Translations under genes and position numbers: made by a program
Part shown: positions 31,411-38,284 of the stretch, one piece after another
How positions within the stretch are numbered: the stretch's first letter is position 1
Layout: each line of letters begins with the position of its first letter
Source of the DNA: a bacterium 210820-DFI.6.37
Lineage (GTDB): Bacteria; Bacillota; Clostridia; Peptostreptococcales; Anaerovoracaceae
Length of the DNA: 38,284 nucleotides
Reading direction: 5' to 3'
NCBI GenBank assembly: GCA_020558355.1
Contig: JAJCKG010000022.1
Coordinates: 1-38,284, forward strand
Notes under the pieces: model-generated
The model's input: only the letters and a program-made list of their open reading frames with translations
What the model was told of the DNA's origin: nothing
Databases searched by the model: none

Positions 31411-32583
31411 TTATATCCTCCAATTCCGGTCCGCCAGCTTTGCGAGACGGGTGGTTTTTACGCCAATTGCTTTTTTCGGGCACATTTCCTGGCAGCAGTA
31501 GCATTTAATGCATCTCCTGTAATGATAGGCCGGCTTTCCCCCGCGGAAATAAATGGCTTTCGGCTCTACCGGGCAAGCCTTGACGCAGATACCGCAGCCG
31601 ACGCACTTTTCTTTTTTTACATAAGGCTTTCGATCCAGCAGAGGCTGCAGAAAACTGATGCTGTTCAGCTGCCCTCGAAATTCCGCTTCCCGCTCTACCT
31701 TAAAATCCGGGTTTCCCCAGCGGCTGACCGCTTCCTCCATGGAAATTTCCCCTTCCTCTGTTACCAGCTGGATCTGTTCTTCTTCGTAGGTGCCGATGCC
31801 GAATTTCTGGCCGTAGACATTCGTCGCTACCAGCGCCGGATCCAGATGTACCAGTCTGCAGAACAGGCTGTCCAGGGCTACCGGATCGGCCGATGCCGCA
31901 ATGACACCCATAGGGACAGGATCTCCGGACTGAGGGCCGTTTCCTTCCATGGCCATAATACCGTCCATGATATGAAGGCGCGGCTTTACCAGTCGGTTCA
32001 AATCTCCGATCATCTTTCCAAAGCTGTCCGCGTTTGGGAATCTTGCGTGGGAAGCGCCTTTGTTAAAGCCGTAGACGCAGCCGAAGGTGTTCTTCATGGC
32101 CCCGGTGATCCGTTCCAGCTGGTGGGTCTTCATTTTGCATATGTTTATGATGGCGTCCGCCTCCAGTACGCCTTTGCACAGGACGAAATGATCTGCCGCA
32201 TACCCTTGCGGAAAGGGCACCTGCTGGCCTTCGGAAAAGTTGGCGGGAAAGATATCCAGAGCTTCCGCTTCCTGCCGGATCCCGCAGCCCTCTGCCGTCT
32301 GTTCTACGCCGATCAGATGATTGCCGGGAGAATCCCCATAGTACAGATTTTTGTATCCCGCCTCCAGCAGCCCTTTTCCTACAGCGGCGAAAACCTGCGG
32401 GTGGGTGGTGCAGGCTTTTTCCGGAGCGCACCGGGCCAGCAGATTGGGCTTGAGTATAATATGCTCTTCTTTGGAAACAAACTCCTGCCAGCCTCCCAGC
32501 AGCTCTACTGCTGCGGAGACGGCCCGGTCTGTCAGTTCTGATCTGTACTGCCTGCATTCTATGATGGCAACTTTACTTTTCAT
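31411..32583 (-). CDS. DUF362-domain iron-sulfur protein
   Basis: This 390-residue soluble protein has an N-terminal DUF362 domain (VAIIECRQYRSEL, ILKPNLLARCAPEKACTTHP near 45-64, INICKMKTHQLERITGAMKN near 143) and a C-terminal pair of 4Fe-4S clusters. The first is CVGCGICVKACPVEP (about 327-341), and the second CIKCYCCQEMCPKKA. DUF362 ferredoxin proteins are common in anaerobes and are presumed redox partners; the acceptor is unknown. GAGGT precedes the start. It leads a unit with alkD and the desulfurase-like gene, behind a promoter at 32710-32738. Confidence 0.9.
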   Translation of the reverse strand: MKSKVAIIECRQYRSELTDRAVSAAVELLGGWQEFVSKEEHIILKPNLLARCAPEKACTTHPQVFAAVGKGLLEAGYKNLYYGDSPGNHLIGVEQTAEGCGIRQEAEALDIFPANFSEGQQVPFPQGYAADHFVLCKGVLEADAIINICKMKTHQLERITGAMKNTFGCVYGFNKGASHARFPNADSFGKMIGDLNRLVKPRLHIMDGIMAMEGNGPQSGDPVPMGVIAASADPVALDSLFCRLVHLDPALVATNVYGQKFGIGTYEEEQIQLVTEEGEISMEEAVSRWGNPDFKVEREAEFRGQLNSISFLQPLLDRKPYVKKEKCVGCGICVKACPVEPKAIYFRGGKPAYHYRRCIKCYCCQEMCPKKAIGVKTTRLAKLADRNWRI

Positions 32584-32709
32584 ATAGCGACCTCGCTTAT
32601 CATTGTTTTTATTTGAGAGTTTTCCTGTTTTTCTTTCCCTGCATCCTGCTTTCAGTCTTTTTCACTTCAGATTTTACTTCTGTGTTTTGCGGGTTTGGAA
32701 GATAAAACC

Positions 32710-32738
32710 ATTATACGATGGATCGCCGCGGCCCGCAA
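32710..32738 (-). promoter_or_regulatory. Promoter of the DUF362-alkD-desulfurase unit
   Basis: Leftward TTGCGG (32733-32738) and TATAAT (32710-32715) are 17 bp apart. CCTTGCGGGC and GAT-CATCGTATAAT match the core of the dispersed promoter-repeat, but its upstream GAAATC part is missing, so this is a partial copy at best. Confidence 0.6.
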
Positions 32739-32865
32739 GGGATATCCTGTCCGGCAGACAGAGCCTGTTTATAATCAAGGGTTCCATGTTTGGGGAGTAG
32801 AGAAAGGCGCAGCGCGGATAGCGACCGGCCCGAGCCGGCCGTTATCTGTTTTTGGGGCTTCTGAT

Positions 32866-32937
32866 TTGGTCGCCAATTTCCGATTTTCTTTCCGACCTGG
32901 TCGCCCTTCTTTGAAAAAATATAAGCCTGGCGACCAG
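32866..32937. repeat. GGTCGCC hairpins left of the nuclease-like gene
   Basis: CTGGTCGCC (32897-32905) pairs perfectly with GGCGACCAG (32929-32937). A second arm, GGTCG near 32869, pairs with CGACC at 32892-32896. The same nine-base stems form the array at 34194-34555. Nearby GCGACCGGC at about 32819 adds a further word. The whole gap 32584-33312 holds no other gene. Confidence 0.7.
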
Positions 32938-33043
32938 AGCTGCCTCTGACCCATCGCCAGGCTGTCAATCTTGCTTATCTGGCTCCAGCCTTTTTGTAAA
33001 TAGCCACATTATGGTGACGAAAAATAATTCCTAAGCTTTTTCC

Positions 33044-33092
33044 TTGACAAGCACATAGTATCTATGCTATATTCTTGTGTAATAAAATTACA
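33044..33092 (+). promoter_or_regulatory. Promoter with two inverted-repeat operators
   Basis: TTGACA (33044-33049) and TATATT (33068-33073) are 18 bp apart. Inside the spacer is CATAG-TAT-CTATG, and at the expected start site is a perfect TGTAAT-AAA-ATTACA (33078-33092). Both sites are placed for repression. The leader to the next start (33313) is about 230 nt, with no known riboswitch. Confidence 0.7.
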
Positions 33093-33312
33093 TTTTTAAA
33101 AAATATATCCATTCATTTGTTTCCTCATTTGCGGATTCAGCTTTTGTCAGTACACAAAGGCTTCACCCTCCGGCTGCTAAATTAACGGCCCCGCACAGCT
33201 GCCGGCAGCCAGAACTCTCTATAAAATCATACTGGCACGGCTGCCACCGCAATGAGAAACAGGTAGGAAACAGAAAATAAATCCAGAGTAAAATAAGATA
33301 GGAAAATCAAAA

Positions 33313-34143
33313 ATGAGTCAATTTTATGCTGAATTAGAAAAGGAACTGCTGTTTCAAACAAAGCTGCTGAAGGAAAGCCAGCAAACCCGCGCCGCGCTTC
33401 CAGAAGGATACCTTTACATAAGGCAAAGCCCCAAAGGACCGCTCTATTACCAGATCACCAAAACATTCCAAAATGGCCGGTGGCATACAACACAAAAGAA
33501 TATTTCTCATGATCCCGCATTGATCCTGTCCCTTACAGAAAAACGAATTTCTTCCCAAACCATAAAGCTTTGCCACAATAATCTTAAGCTGCTGAAAAAG
33601 ACGCTGGCACAGTATCAGCCTTATGATAAAGAGAACCTGTTAAACGCGCTGCCGGAAAAATTTCAGCAGCCGCTGCTCTTGCGCAAACAGACCCAATTAG
33701 ACGCCTGGATCAAAGCGCCCTACGAAAAATGTCCTCAGGACGTTAGGTATCACATCCATGAAACTGCCTGCGGCGAGCTGGTTCGCTCGAAATCAGAAGT
33801 GATTATCGCCAATGCTCTTTGGTCCTGCCAGGTTCCATTTCATTACGAAGAAAAACTTCCTTGTCCCGACGAAAATGGAAATTTCTATTATCCCGATTTT
33901 ACCATATGGCTGCCTGATGGAAAAAGACTGATCTGGGAACATTTGGGCCTGCTCGGGGAAATGGGATACTGTGTGGAAAACGCTTACAAACTGAACTCTT
34001 ATCAGCATAACGATTTTGTGATTGGAAAAAACCTGATTCTGACGCAGGACGACAGCCGTGGAACCTGCAGCAGTGCTGTTATTTATCATATAATCGAAAC
34101 TTATATCCTTCCAAAGCTGCAGGGCCTGCGCTTAAAGAATTGA
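33313..34143 (+). CDS. PD-(D/E)XK-like putative nuclease, orphan
   Basis: This is a 276-residue protein with no assigned function. Residues 1-110 are helical with a beta insertion (PEGYLYIRQSPKGPLYYQIT). The C-terminal half has a restriction-endonuclease-like order: Glu162 in GELVRSKSEVIIANAL, YEE near 178-180, Asp195 in YYPDFTIWL and Glu209 in RLIWEHLGLLGEMGY. The last part of the usual D-x(n)-ExK motif reads Glu-His, not Glu-x-Lys, so the catalytic lysine is either replaced or elsewhere. AGGAAA precedes the start. It stands alone under an operator-rich promoter and is flanked on both sides by GGTCGCC hairpin repeats. It could be a DNA nuclease, or an inactive relative. Confidence 0.62.
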   Translation: MSQFYAELEKELLFQTKLLKESQQTRAALPEGYLYIRQSPKGPLYYQITKTFQNGRWHTTQKNISHDPALILSLTEKRISSQTIKLCHNNLKLLKKTLAQYQPYDKENLLNALPEKFQQPLLLRKQTQLDAWIKAPYEKCPQDVRYHIHETACGELVRSKSEVIIANALWSCQVPFHYEEKLPCPDENGNFYYPDFTIWLPDGKRLIWEHLGLLGEMGYCVENAYKLNSYQHNDFVIGKNLILTQDDSRGTCSSAVIYHIIETYILPKLQGLRLKN

Positions 34144-34193
34144 AATGCTATCCGCACTATTAATAACGTGGATGGAGCGCTCACCTCTGCTAT

Positions 34194-34555
34194 GGGCCGG
34201 TCGCCTGAAGGCTCTATTTCCCTCCGGGCTGGTCGCCTTTTGCGACCTTTTTTCAGGACTGGCGACCGGGGCACTTCTCTTCCTGCGGCGCCGGTCGCCT
34301 GTAGACTCTATTTCCCTCCGGACTGGTCGCCTTTTGCGACTTTTTTTCGGAACTGGCGACCGAGGCGCTTCTCTTCCTGCAGCGCCGGTCGCCTGGAGGC
34401 GCTAGTTTTCCCCGGGCTGGTCACCTTTTGCGACTTTTTTTCAGGACTGGCGACCGGGGGCTTCTCTTCCCGCGGGGCCGGTCGCCTGAAGACTCTATTT
34501 CTCTCCGGGCTGGTCACCTTTTTCGACTTTTTTTCAGAACTGGCGACCGGGAGGA
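34194..34555. repeat. Four-unit tandem array of about 94 bp with GGTCGCC hairpins
   Basis: Units begin with (G)G(G/C)CCGGTCGCC at 34194, 34288, 34382 and 34475, giving periods of 94, 94 and 93. In each unit CCGGTCGCC pairs with a later GGCGACCGG (GGCGACCGA in the second unit) across about 50 nt. Between them lies a small terminator, GGTCGCC-TTTT-GCGACC plus six or seven T in unit 1, progressively degraded to GGTCACC and TTCGAC in unit 4. The period is not a multiple of three, so it is not coding repeat. It starts 50 bases past the nuclease-like stop. Confidence 0.88.
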
Positions 34556-34629
34556 TAGGACACGCCCCGGAGCTTTTGGTTTACCTGGCAAAGCGCTGTA
34601 CCGCAGGAGGCTCTTCCTTTTTCCGTCGC

Positions 34630-35334
34630 TCAATCCTGTGTTACGATGCCGCTCCCGCTGATTGGGACAGCATCGCCCAGATACATGGGCTCCGGCTTAA
34701 ATAGCCATTTTACAAAGTCTTTATCCCTTGCGGCAATCTCCCGCAGATCCCGCTGCCACTGCTTCCGATAGGTCATCTGATCCGCCGCTGCGCCCCAGGC
34801 CTGAATGTCCATTTTCCCGCAGCCGTAAAGCGCCCGGTGCAGGTGGTATCCTTGGGTTACTACAATCATTTTTTCCACCTGGAAAATCTCTTTTGCCCGA
34901 TATACCGAATCATAAGTAGAAAATCCCGCGTGATCCAAAAACAGATCTTCCTCCGGTACGCCTGCATTCTCCGCGTAGGTTTTCATTGCGTTGACCTCAT
35001 CGTAACCGGTCTGTCCATGGTCTCCTGACAAAAGCAGCTTTGGCGCGACGCCGCTCTTATACAGCTGGATTGCCAGATCCAGCCGGTCCTGAAGCATATA
35101 GCTGGGAGATCCGTCTTTCCTGACCTTTGCCCCCAGCACCAAAACACAATCGGCGTCCTTTTCTTTCAGGGCCTTCAGTGTTCCTTCCGAAACGGTAAAG
35201 TCCTTTGTTTCCACTCCGCACAGAATCTGATCTTTCGTTACGGATGTCACATATCCATTGACACCGAAAACCGCCGCCGCGAAAATCACCACCAACGCCA
35301 GCAGGGTCAGTAAAATCTTTTTCCGCAATTTCAT
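34630..35334 (-). CDS. SanA/YdcF-family envelope protein (DUF218)
   Basis: This 234-residue protein has an N-terminal membrane anchor (residues 6-27, ILLTLLALVVIFAAAVFGVNG) and an outside DUF218 domain: DCVLVLGAKVRKDGSPSYMLQDRLDLA near residue 59, LLLSGDHGQTGYDEVNAM near 94, and STYDSVYRAKEIF and VTQGYHLHRALY further on. SanA is linked to envelope barrier function and vancomycin sensitivity in E. coli; its enzyme activity is not defined. The ATG at 35334 follows GGAGG with 7 nt, and the anchor starts there, so a longer frame is rejected. It ends close to the repeat array. Confidence 0.9.
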   Translation of the reverse strand: MKLRKKILLTLLALVVIFAAAVFGVNGYVTSVTKDQILCGVETKDFTVSEGTLKALKEKDADCVLVLGAKVRKDGSPSYMLQDRLDLAIQLYKSGVAPKLLLSGDHGQTGYDEVNAMKTYAENAGVPEEDLFLDHAGFSTYDSVYRAKEIFQVEKMIVVTQGYHLHRALYGCGKMDIQAWGAAADQMTYRKQWQRDLREIAARDKDFVKWLFKPEPMYLGDAVPISGSGIVTQD

Positions 35335-35657
35335 AGTTTTTTCCTCCTTTTTTACACACTTCCTATTTTCAAAACAAAAAATCTGTATTATTATTATATC
35401 AGGTGTCAACGAAAGATAAAAGCAAATTGGACAGGCAGCTCCAGCACGCTTTCGCCCGGTCTGGCGCTATCGTTCCACAGCGGCGGGGCATTGCGAGGAT
35501 GCTGTTTTAGACTTTTGATCCGGCTCCCGAAAGCGGGAGAAAGCAGGCGGCGCTTTTCACTTCCGGAGAACAAACAGGGAAAGGGCGGCAGTATGCAATT
35601 TATACTTAGGCCCTCAGTCATTTTGTTTTTAAATATAAAAAATTTTCATCTTTGTTG

Positions 35658-35686
35658 TTGACAGCACACAAATTCAGGTCTATTAT
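35658..35686 (+). promoter_or_regulatory. ilvE promoter
   Basis: TTGACA (35658-35663) and TATTAT (35681-35686) are 17 bp apart, with the transcription start some 30 bases before the ilvE start codon. The leader is too short for a T-box. The rest of 35410-35650 holds no gene. Confidence 0.75.
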
Positions 35687-35726
35687 TAATCTATTACAAC
35701 AACGATATATGAAGGAGATCGGCAAA

Positions 35727-36797
35727 ATGAAATATGATTTTCCAGTAACAAGAACAACGAATCCAAAGACAAAACCAGATCCTGATACCCTTCGCTTTGG
35801 CGTAGACTTCACGGATCACATGTTCATTATGGACTATGAGGAAGGAAAAGGCTGGATCGATGGACGCATCGTCCCATACGCGCCCCTTTCCCTGGACCCT
35901 GCCGCAGTCGTATTCCACTATGCGCAGGAAATGTTCGAAGGGCTGAAGGCCTACAAAACCAAAGAAGGCAAAGTCCAGCTGTTCCGGCCGGATATGAACG
36001 CCAAAAGAACCAACCGCACCAATGACCGGCTGTGCATCCCGCAGATCGACGAAGAACTGTATGTAGAAGCCATCAAAGCCCTGGTTCGTGAGGACGCGGA
36101 CTGGATTCCTCAGAAGGAAGGAACTTCCCTGTATATCCGTCCGTTTATCATCGCGGATGAAGCTTTCTTGGGCGTAAGACGTTCCAACCATTATAAATTC
36201 ATTATCATTCTCAGCCCGGTAGGACCTTACTATGTAGGCGGCCTGACTCCGACTAAGATCTATGTGGAAGACAAGTATGTCCGCGCGACAGACGGCGGTA
36301 CAGGCGAGGCAAAATGCGGCGGAAACTACGCTGCCAGCCTGAAAGCGCAGGAGGAAGCCCACGCGAAGGGCTACGAACAGATTCTGTGGCTGGATGGAGT
36401 TTCCCGCAAATATGTGGAGGAAATCGGAACCTCTAACGCGTTTTTCGTAATCGACAATGAGGTTATCACCGCGCCTTTAGACGGAACGATCCTGCCTGGC
36501 ATCACAAGAAATTCTGTAATCGCTCTGCTGAAAAAAGAGGGAATCAAAATTACGGAAAGGAAGCTGTCTATCGACGAAGTCGTATCCGCTTATAAAGCTG
36601 GCAAGTTCCAGGAAATGTTCGCTTCCGGAACAGCCGCTGTAATCTCCCCTGTAGGCGAACTGTGCTACAAAGGCGAAAAGATGGTTATCAACAACGGCGA
36701 TATCGGCCCGATCGCGCAGAAGCTGTATGATACCCTTTACGGCATCCAGACTGGAACGGTAAAAGACGATATGGGCTGGACAGTAGAAGTAAAATAG
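35727..36797 (+). CDS. ilvE: Branched-chain amino acid aminotransferase
   Basis: This 356-residue fold-type IV PLP transaminase interconverts leucine, isoleucine and valine with their 2-oxo acids. The long type (mammalian BCAT-like) is shown by the PLP lysine in GEAKCGGNYAASLKAQ near residues 190-205, FEGLKAYKTKEGKVQLFRPD near 71, RPFIIADEAFLGV near 140, and EIGTSNAFFV near 232. The ATG at 35727 has GAAGGAGA 7 nt upstream. It is monocistronic, ending at a strong hairpin. The threonine deaminase gene converges from the other side and supplies the isoleucine route. Confidence 0.94.
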   Translation: MKYDFPVTRTTNPKTKPDPDTLRFGVDFTDHMFIMDYEEGKGWIDGRIVPYAPLSLDPAAVVFHYAQEMFEGLKAYKTKEGKVQLFRPDMNAKRTNRTNDRLCIPQIDEELYVEAIKALVREDADWIPQKEGTSLYIRPFIIADEAFLGVRRSNHYKFIIILSPVGPYYVGGLTPTKIYVEDKYVRATDGGTGEAKCGGNYAASLKAQEEAHAKGYEQILWLDGVSRKYVEEIGTSNAFFVIDNEVITAPLDGTILPGITRNSVIALLKKEGIKITERKLSIDEVVSAYKAGKFQEMFASGTAAVISPVGELCYKGEKMVINNGDIGPIAQKLYDTLYGIQTGTVKDDMGWTVEVK

Positions 36798-36863
36798 AAA
36801 TAAGTAAACAAAAGCCGGTCATGTCTATACAGATTCAAAACCGGCTCACAGCTGAATTTTATC

Positions 36864-36893
36864 GGAGCAGAACCATTTGTTCTGCTCCTTTTC
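36864..36893 (+). terminator. ilvE terminator
   Basis: GGAGCAGAA (36864-36872) pairs perfectly with TTCTGCTCC (36880-36888), then TTTTC. A looser GCCGGT/ACCGGC stem lies upstream (about 36813-36845). Read leftward it lacks a T run, so the ilvA-like gene gets only a weak stop. Confidence 0.8.
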
Positions 36894-36910
36894 TATGGCT
36901 TCCTGACGGC

Positions 36911-38107
36911 TTACTTTACCAGCTGAAATCCTTCTTCCGCCAGCTGCCGCTGGATCATCTCGGCCTGCTGGCCGTCTCTGGTTTCCATAACGATTTTTAA
37001 GAAGCAGCTGTTGATGGCCATGTTGGGATCGCCGTTATCATGATGCACAGCAACCACATTGCCGCCGCAGCGACTGATGACCTTGCTTACACCTACCAGC
37101 TGTCCCGGCTTGTCCATAAGCGCGATGGTCAGTGTATTCCGTCTTCCGCTCATAATCAAGCCTCTGGTAATGACCCGGTTAAGAATATTCACATCGATGT
37201 TCCCGCCGCTGACCACGCAGACAACCTTCTTTTCCTTCAGCGGGATCTTCCCAAACATGACCGCGGCCACCGGAACAGCCCCGGCCCCTTCCGCCACCAG
37301 CTTTTGCTTTTCCATCAGGGTCAAAATCGCCGCCGCAATCTCATCCTCTGTCACCGTCAGCATCTCATCCACATACTTGCTTACCAGTTCATAGGTCGTA
37401 TCTCCCGGGACCTTTACCGCAATACCATCGGCAAAGGTGTCTACTGATTTGAGCGCCTTTTTTTCACGCGCCAGGATGGACTGATACATGCTGGGAGCCC
37501 CGGCCGCCTGAACGCCATAGATCCTGCACTGTGGCTTCAGCTGCTTGATAACCGCCGCGACGCCGCTGATCAGGCCTCCGCCTCCCACCGGTACCACTAC
37601 CGCGTCCACATCATCCAGCTGATCCAGAATCTCCAGGCCGATGGTCCCCTGTCCCGCAATCACATCCACATCATCAAAGGGGTGAATAAACGTATAGCCC
37701 TTTTCCTGCTGCAGCTCCACCGCCTTGTTGTACGCGTCATCATATGTATCGCTTACCAGGCAGACCCTGGCTCCATAGCTTTTCGTCGCTTCTACCTTGC
37801 TGATAGGCGCTCCGTCCGGCATACAGATCAGAGACGGAATATTGTTCTTGCTGGCGGCAAGCGCCACTCCCTGGGCGTGATTCCCCGCGCTGCAGGCGAT
37901 AATTCCCTTTGCCTTTTCCTCCTGGCTGAGCTGGCTTATTTTATAATAAGCGCCCCGAACCTTAAAGCTGCCTGTCATCTGTAAATTTTCTGTTTTCAAA
38001 TATATCTGATTCTCCGTACTGAGCGCCGGAGCCAAAATCAAATCTGTCTTTCTTACTGCGTCCTTCAATGTGAACGCCGCGTGATAAATCCTGTCGAGAG
38101 TCAGCAT
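36911..38107 (-). CDS. Threonine ammonia-lyase with ACT domain
   Basis: This 398-residue fold-type II PLP enzyme deaminates threonine (and serine) to 2-oxobutyrate or pyruvate plus ammonia. The Schiff-base Lys49 is in MTGSFKVRGAYYK, the phosphate-binding loop is VPVGGGGLISG near residue 180, and GNHAQGVA near 76 holds substrate contacts. Residues 325-398 are a single ACT-like regulatory domain (LTIALMDKPGQLVGVSKVIS). This layout matches the catabolic/biodegradative TdcB-like branch, though single-ACT biosynthetic forms also exist. A TAGGAGG site precedes the start. Promoter TTGCAA-16-TACAAT at 38141-38168. Confidence 0.92.
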   Translation of the reverse strand: MLTLDRIYHAAFTLKDAVRKTDLILAPALSTENQIYLKTENLQMTGSFKVRGAYYKISQLSQEEKAKGIIACSAGNHAQGVALAASKNNIPSLICMPDGAPISKVEATKSYGARVCLVSDTYDDAYNKAVELQQEKGYTFIHPFDDVDVIAGQGTIGLEILDQLDDVDAVVVPVGGGGLISGVAAVIKQLKPQCRIYGVQAAGAPSMYQSILAREKKALKSVDTFADGIAVKVPGDTTYELVSKYVDEMLTVTEDEIAAAILTLMEKQKLVAEGAGAVPVAAVMFGKIPLKEKKVVCVVSGGNIDVNILNRVITRGLIMSGRRNTLTIALMDKPGQLVGVSKVISRCGGNVVAVHHDNGDPNMAINSCFLKIVMETRDGQQAEMIQRQLAEEGFQLVK

Positions 38108-38140
38108 CCTTATAACCTCCTACCTATTCTTCTCCTATCT

Positions 38141-38168
38141 ATTGTATCGATTTCGCGGAGATTTGCAA
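38141..38168 (-). promoter_or_regulatory. Promoter of the threonine ammonia-lyase gene
   Basis: Leftward TTGCAA (38163-38168) and TACAAT (38141-38146) are 16 bp apart, with a 33-base leader to the start codon. The spacing is slightly short of optimal. Confidence 0.55.
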
Positions 38169-38216
38169 GACCTTTCAAAACAGTTCCAGCGCCTTCCAGC
38201 CCCCTCGAGCCGCAGG

Positions 38217-38280
38217 CAGAATTTGCGTGAGAAATCTCAGCGAGCTTGCGAGCGCTTAGATTTCATCGTACAACATTCTG
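38217..38280 (+). repeat. Dispersed promoter-repeat, copy B
   Basis: This matches copy A (28835-28900): CAGAATTTG, 5 nt, GAAATCTCAGCGAGC, TTGCGA (38246-38251), GATTTCATCG and TACAAC (38269-38274) with 17-bp spacing. The GAAATCT arm pairs with AGATTTC. It points right, out of the window, toward whatever gene lies beyond the edge. Confidence 0.75.
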
Positions 38281-38284
38281 TCCA

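Noticed and set aside
31357..32541. A 394-codon frame opposite the DUF362 gene
   Set aside because: The opposite strand encodes clear 4Fe-4S motifs; this frame has none of its own.
34194..34555. CRISPR array
   Set aside because: Units are nearly identical throughout, with no unique spacers, a period of 94 bp, and no cas genes in the window.
34168..34704. A 178-codon open frame running through the 94-bp repeat array
   Set aside because: The repeat period is not a multiple of three, so copies fall in different frames. There is no ribosome site, and the frame overlaps the end of the SanA/YdcF gene.

Overview
The window looks like chromosome from an anaerobic, low-to-mid GC Bacillota of class Clostridia. 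The signs are AGGAGG-type ribosome binding sites, TTGACA/TATAAT promoters, short intergenic gaps, a greA-lysS-asnS cluster, and the familiar Firmicutes pairing of a YycJ/WalJ-like metallo-beta-lactamase fold protein with RlmH. The genus cannot be fixed from this sequence. No rRNA, tRNA, CRISPR array, complete insertion sequence or prophage was recognised.

Layout. 1-4.7 kb: a leftward DUF6506-rdgB-yihY operon, divergent from a rightward D-glycerate/hydroxypyruvate dehydrogenase, then a leftward M18 aminopeptidase, DUF6933-like gene and cell-wall amidase. 4.7-8 kb: the M18 promoter region and a leftward YbjQ-SPFH-Arc-like cluster. 8.2-13.5 kb: a rightward operon of C69 amidohydrolase/dipeptidase, APC permease, glycerate kinase and a CdaR/PucR-type regulator. 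13.5-15.8 kb: a leftward pair made of a single-chain tandem MarR regulator and a membrane-protein/cytidylate-kinase fusion. 16.2-17.8 kb: a cobalamin riboswitch with a terminator, leading into a degenerate fold-type III PLP protein. 17.8-22.4 kb: a coiled-coil protein, then asnS, lysS and greA. 22.4-24.5 kb: a scar region with paired hairpins, a probable dead Phd/YefM antitoxin, a HAD phosphatase and a truncated histidine kinase. 24.5-32.6 kb: an ArsR regulator, an anchored metallophosphoesterase, HD/RlmH/MBL housekeeping genes, a YbaK deacylase, RNase H, and a DUF362 ferredoxin / AlkD / cysteine desulfurase-like operon. 32.6-34.6 kb: an orphan PD-(D/E)XK-like nuclease gene bracketed by GGTCGCC/GGCGACC hairpin repeats, including a four-unit array of about 94 bp. 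34.6 kb to the end: a SanA/YdcF protein, ilvE and a threonine ammonia-lyase.

Working together. Glycerate chemistry appears twice: a dehydrogenase at 2.5 kb, and glycerate kinase under a CdaR-type regulator at 11-13 kb. ilvE and the threonine deaminase both belong to branched-chain amino-acid and 2-oxobutyrate metabolism. Most other genes are housekeeping functions: aaRS, RNase H, RlmH, RdgB, YbaK and GreA.

The most unusual signals are: (i) a B12 riboswitch controlling a PLP-fold protein that has lost its Schiff-base lysine; (ii) the nuclease-like gene embedded in GGTCGCC hairpin repeats; (iii) a dispersed sequence of about 60 bp that carries a promoter, with three good copies and one partial; (iv) a double-MarR regulator whose promoter carries both a 17-bp palindrome and a tandem 15-bp direct repeat. 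All functional statements rest on reading motifs by eye; no database search was run.
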